Below, in pieces: positions 62,113 through 64,000 of a stretch of 64,000 nucleotides of DNA. Location: assembly GCF_002300165.1 (NCBI RefSeq), contig NZ_MLCE01000002.1, forward strand, positions 32,357 through 96,356, written 5' to 3'. The translations under genes and the position numbers were made by a program. Under the pieces are notes generated by a model, which was given only the letters and a program-made list of their open reading frames with translations, made no database searches and was not told the DNA's origin. How positions within the stretch are numbered: the stretch's first letter is position 1; every line of letters starts with the position of its first letter. Source of the DNA: Streptomyces sp. Tue6028. Its GTDB lineage: Bacteria; Actinomycetota; Actinomycetes; Streptomycetales; Streptomycetaceae.

Positions 62113-62628
62113 TCACCCCAGGGCGGCGACCGCCTCGACCTTGTCCCGCGAGACCGACAGCGCGGGCTCCGGGAGCGGGATATGGCGGGGCGTCCGTCGG
62201 GCCTCCCGCAGGCTCGGGGCGGGGGCCGGGGGGACCAGCGGGGCACGCTCGGCGGCCCGCGCCCGCCACGAGAACCAGATGATCTTCCCGCCGGCGCCTG
62301 TGGCGCAGCAGCCCCAGCCGTCGCTCAGCGCGGCGATCTGGGCAAGGCAGCCCTGCGGCGCCTTGTGCGGGCCGATGTCCTGGCTGTTGTCCGAGACGGC
62401 GGTGATGAGGTGCTGGCCGTTCCACCACATCTCGATGGTCGTGTTCTTGTCCGCGGCATGCTCCTCGATCGTCCGGAGCAGCGCCTCGGCGCAGTGACAG
62501 ACGGACTCGACGAGGATCTCCAGGTTCCAGTACCGGAGGTGCGCGGCCAGGATGCGTTTGACCTGTCCCACTCGTTCCGGGCTGACCTCTACGTCGAGGT
62601 GGTAGTAGCAGGGCACTGCAGGTTTCAT
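62113..62628 (-). CDS. Anti-sigma-type ATP-binding protein
   Basis: 171 residues from the ATG at 62628 (GAGGAG upstream). Core motifs: PCYYHLDVEVSPERVGQVKRILAAHLRYWNLE, VCHCAEALLRTIEEH (N-box position), IEMWWNGQHLITAVSDNSQ, CLAQIAALSDGWGCCATGAGGKIIWFS. This is a HATPase-like protein family well represented in Streptomyces, with divergent nucleotide-binding motifs. Partner unknown. The tail after residue 130 is Pro/Arg rich and probably flexible. Confidence 0.8.
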   Translation of the reverse strand: MKPAVPCYYHLDVEVSPERVGQVKRILAAHLRYWNLEILVESVCHCAEALLRTIEEHAADKNTTIEMWWNGQHLITAVSDNSQDIGPHKAPQGCLAQIAALSDGWGCCATGAGGKIIWFSWRARAAERAPLVPPAPAPSLREARRTPRHIPLPEPALSVSRDKVEAVAALG

Positions 62629-62777
62629 CGTCGTTGGCTCCTCACCGGCGAAGCTCCCGCTTCTTCTCGCCCGGATGGGCCGAGCCCCGAACACGAAGCG
62701 TGAGCGGTGATCGCTTCTGAGTCAGTCTCAGAGTGAGAGCACTACTCCATTCGCGCAACTCGAGAGGGCGCCAAATG

Positions 62778-62795
62778 TTGTTGAAGAGCCAACAA
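62778..62795. promoter_or_regulatory. Inverted repeat before DUF5133 gene
   Basis: TTGTTG-AAGAGC-CAACAA: perfect 6-bp arms with a 6-nt spacer between the divergent HATPase-like and DUF5133 genes (62629-62932). It could be an operator for either. No other structure seen in this gap. Confidence 0.45.
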
Positions 62796-62932
62796 GACGC
62801 TGGGTGTCCGCACAGGCACCATGAGTGAGGGCGTCGGTCTCCACGGGGGACCGGTGCCCCTGCGTGTACGGCCTTCACCCGCCAGCCAGGCAAGCCGTGC
62901 ACGGTCCGATGAGTGGGAAGGTGACCGGCGTG

Positions 62933-63145
62933 ATGCTGCTGCCTGCCAAACCCGAGGTCGCCAGGCATCTGGAGAGATACCGGGCCTGGGAACGCCTGCT
63001 GCTCGCCGCCCCCGCCGACCATGTGGTGCGGGGCAATTTCGAGAACACCGGCTACACCCTGTGCGTCCTGATGGGGAAGCGCTGCGCACGGGAGGCCGCG
63101 GACGCGGCCGAGCACTACCTGCAGGACGTTCCCGCAGGAGTGTGA
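62933..63145 (+). CDS. DUF5133 protein
   Basis: 70 residues from the ATG at 62933; a GTG at 62930 and an ATG at 62909 are alternatives. Matches DUF5133: MLLPAKPEVARHLERYRAWERLLLAAPADHVVRGNFENTGYTLCVLMGKRCAREAADAAEHYL. Small helical protein with a single Cys pair in CVLMGKRC. Function unknown; it is widespread in Streptomyces. The next gene is glgE, 60 nt downstream. Confidence 0.88.
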   Translation: MLLPAKPEVARHLERYRAWERLLLAAPADHVVRGNFENTGYTLCVLMGKRCAREAADAAEHYLQDVPAGV

Positions 63146-63205
63146 ATCACACGATCGGGCCCAGATGGGGCGGAGGCGAAACCCAAGACGTCGGAGGCAG
63201 GACCC

Positions 63206-64000
63206 ATGGACGCGAACACGCACACCGGCCGTATCCCCCTGGTGGATGTACGGCCGGTCGTCGACTGCGGCAGACGCCCCGCGAAGGCGGTCGCCGGTGA
63301 GACCTTCCGGATCACGGCGACCCTCTTCGGCGAGGGCCACGACTGCGTCGGCGCCAACGTCGTGCTGTGCGATCCCGCCGGGTCCCCCGGCCCGTGGACC
63401 CCGATGCGGGAACTGACCCCCGGCAGCGACCGCTGGGGCGCCGAGGTCACACCGTCGGAGGCAGGTCACTGGTCCTACCGGGTGGAGGCCTGGAGCGATC
63501 CCGTGACCGCGTGGCGGCGCGCCGCCGAGATCAAGATCCCGGCCGGGATGGACACGGGGCTGGTCCTGGAGGAGGGCGCCGAACTGTACGAGCGGGCCGC
63601 CGCCGCGATGCCGGACGGAGCGCACCGGGACGCGGTGGCCGCCGCCGCGAACGCCCTGCGCGACGAGTCCCGTTCACCCGGGGAGCGGCTCGCCGGCGCG
63701 CTGACCGCGCGGGCCGACGCGGCCCTCGCGCAGCACCCGCTGCGGGAACGGCTCACCCGTTCGGAGCCGTTGCCGCTGCTGGTGGAGCGTGAGCGCGCTC
63801 TGTACGGGTCCTGGTACGAGTTCTTCCCGCGGTCGGAGAGCGGCCGGTCGGATCCGGCCGTGCACGGCACCTTCCGTACGGCCGCCGAACGCCTGCCCGC
63901 GATCGCCGCGATGGGCTTCGACGTCGTCTACCTCCCGCCGATCCACCCGATCGGCAGCACCTTCCGCAAGGGCCCGAACAACACGCTGTCCGCGGGTCCC
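63206..64000 (+). CDS. glgE: Alpha-1,4-glucan:maltose-1-phosphate maltosyltransferase GlgE (partial)
   Basis: The first 265 codons are present; the gene continues past the window edge. Start ATG 63206 with GGAGG 8 nt upstream. N-terminal domain (about 1-110) has GRIPLVDVRPVVDCGRRPAKAVAGETFRITATLFGEGHD. Further on, YGSWYEFFPRSE and the GFDVVYLPPIHPIGSTFRKGPNN strand are GlgE hallmarks of the GH13 core. GlgE extends alpha-1,4 glucan from maltose-1-phosphate made from trehalose. Streptomyces usually keep glgE with treS, pep2 and glgB, which should lie to the right. Confidence 0.93.
   Translation, partial: MDANTHTGRIPLVDVRPVVDCGRRPAKAVAGETFRITATLFGEGHDCVGANVVLCDPAGSPGPWTPMRELTPGSDRWGAEVTPSEAGHWSYRVEAWSDPVTAWRRAAEIKIPAGMDTGLVLEEGAELYERAAAAMPDGAHRDAVAAAANALRDESRSPGERLAGALTARADAALAQHPLRERLTRSEPLPLLVERERALYGSWYEFFPRSESGRSDPAVHGTFRTAAERLPAIAAMGFDVVYLPPIHPIGSTFRKGPNNTLSAGP

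Overview
The window is very GC rich, uses GTG starts freely and carries gene families typical of filamentous actinobacteria: a chaplin, a WhiB-like iron-sulfur protein, an XRE/DUF397 pair, many SpoIIE-type phosphatases with small anti-sigma-type ATPases, DUF574 methyltransferases, GlgE and TAT-exported oxidoreductases. It is best read as a piece of a Streptomyces chromosome. No rRNA, tRNA, CRISPR array, transposase or integrase was seen. Product names rest on motif recognition by eye; no database search was possible.

Region by region. 1-5.2 kb: steroid-oxidation genes (KstD-like dehydrogenase and cholesterol oxidase, divergent, with a KstR-type palindrome between them), then a two-gene AhpD-like/reductase unit. 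5.3-11.2 kb: housekeeping and secreted genes (YciO/Sua5-like protein, large thermolysin-family protease, SMP-30-like hydrolase, GNAT acetyltransferase). 11.4-14.2 kb: a large membrane SpoIIE phosphatase. 14.45-26.33 kb: an inserted block of metal and stress genes: cupin, VOC protein, ArsR-arsenate reductase fusion with its own operator, flavoprotein, TetR and methyltransferase, DUF2218 protein, ICMT-like methyltransferase, small membrane proteins, DUF6153 protein behind a CsoR-type palindrome, and a Met-rich multicopper oxidase. Each end of this block cuts a gene. The left end carries only the tail of an ABC permease, and the right end carries an ABC ATPase cut between its signature motif and Walker B. 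The two pieces lie on the same strand and in the right order to be remains of one MarR-ATPase-permease operon.

27.5-38 kb: a dense partner-switching and stress-signalling cluster. It contains a STAS protein, a MarR, a SpoIIE phosphatase with altered metal-site residues, a translationally coupled RsbR-RsbS-RsbT-kinase/phosphatase fusion-GAF/SpoIIE operon, a second MarR with a minisatellite-encoded N-terminus, two anti-sigma-type ATPases, a GAF-ANTAR protein and a WhiB-like protein. A perfect AGTTGTC-N4-GACAACT palindrome beside the first MarR recurs in related form upstream of the rsbR-like gene, which suggests a shared regulator.

38-56 kb: mixed small stress genes (CsbD, peroxiredoxin), a methyltransferase/TauD-type dioxygenase pair, two FAD- or FG-GAP-type exported proteins, an NfeD-flotillin pair, a chaplin and several secreted or hypothetical proteins. 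56-59 kb: a TPR regulator divergent from an XRE/DUF397 pair across a perfect palindrome. 59-64 kb: a P-loop protein, a DUF574 methyltransferase, a BBE-like oxidase, an anti-sigma-like ATPase, a DUF5133 protein and the start of glgE, which runs off the window.
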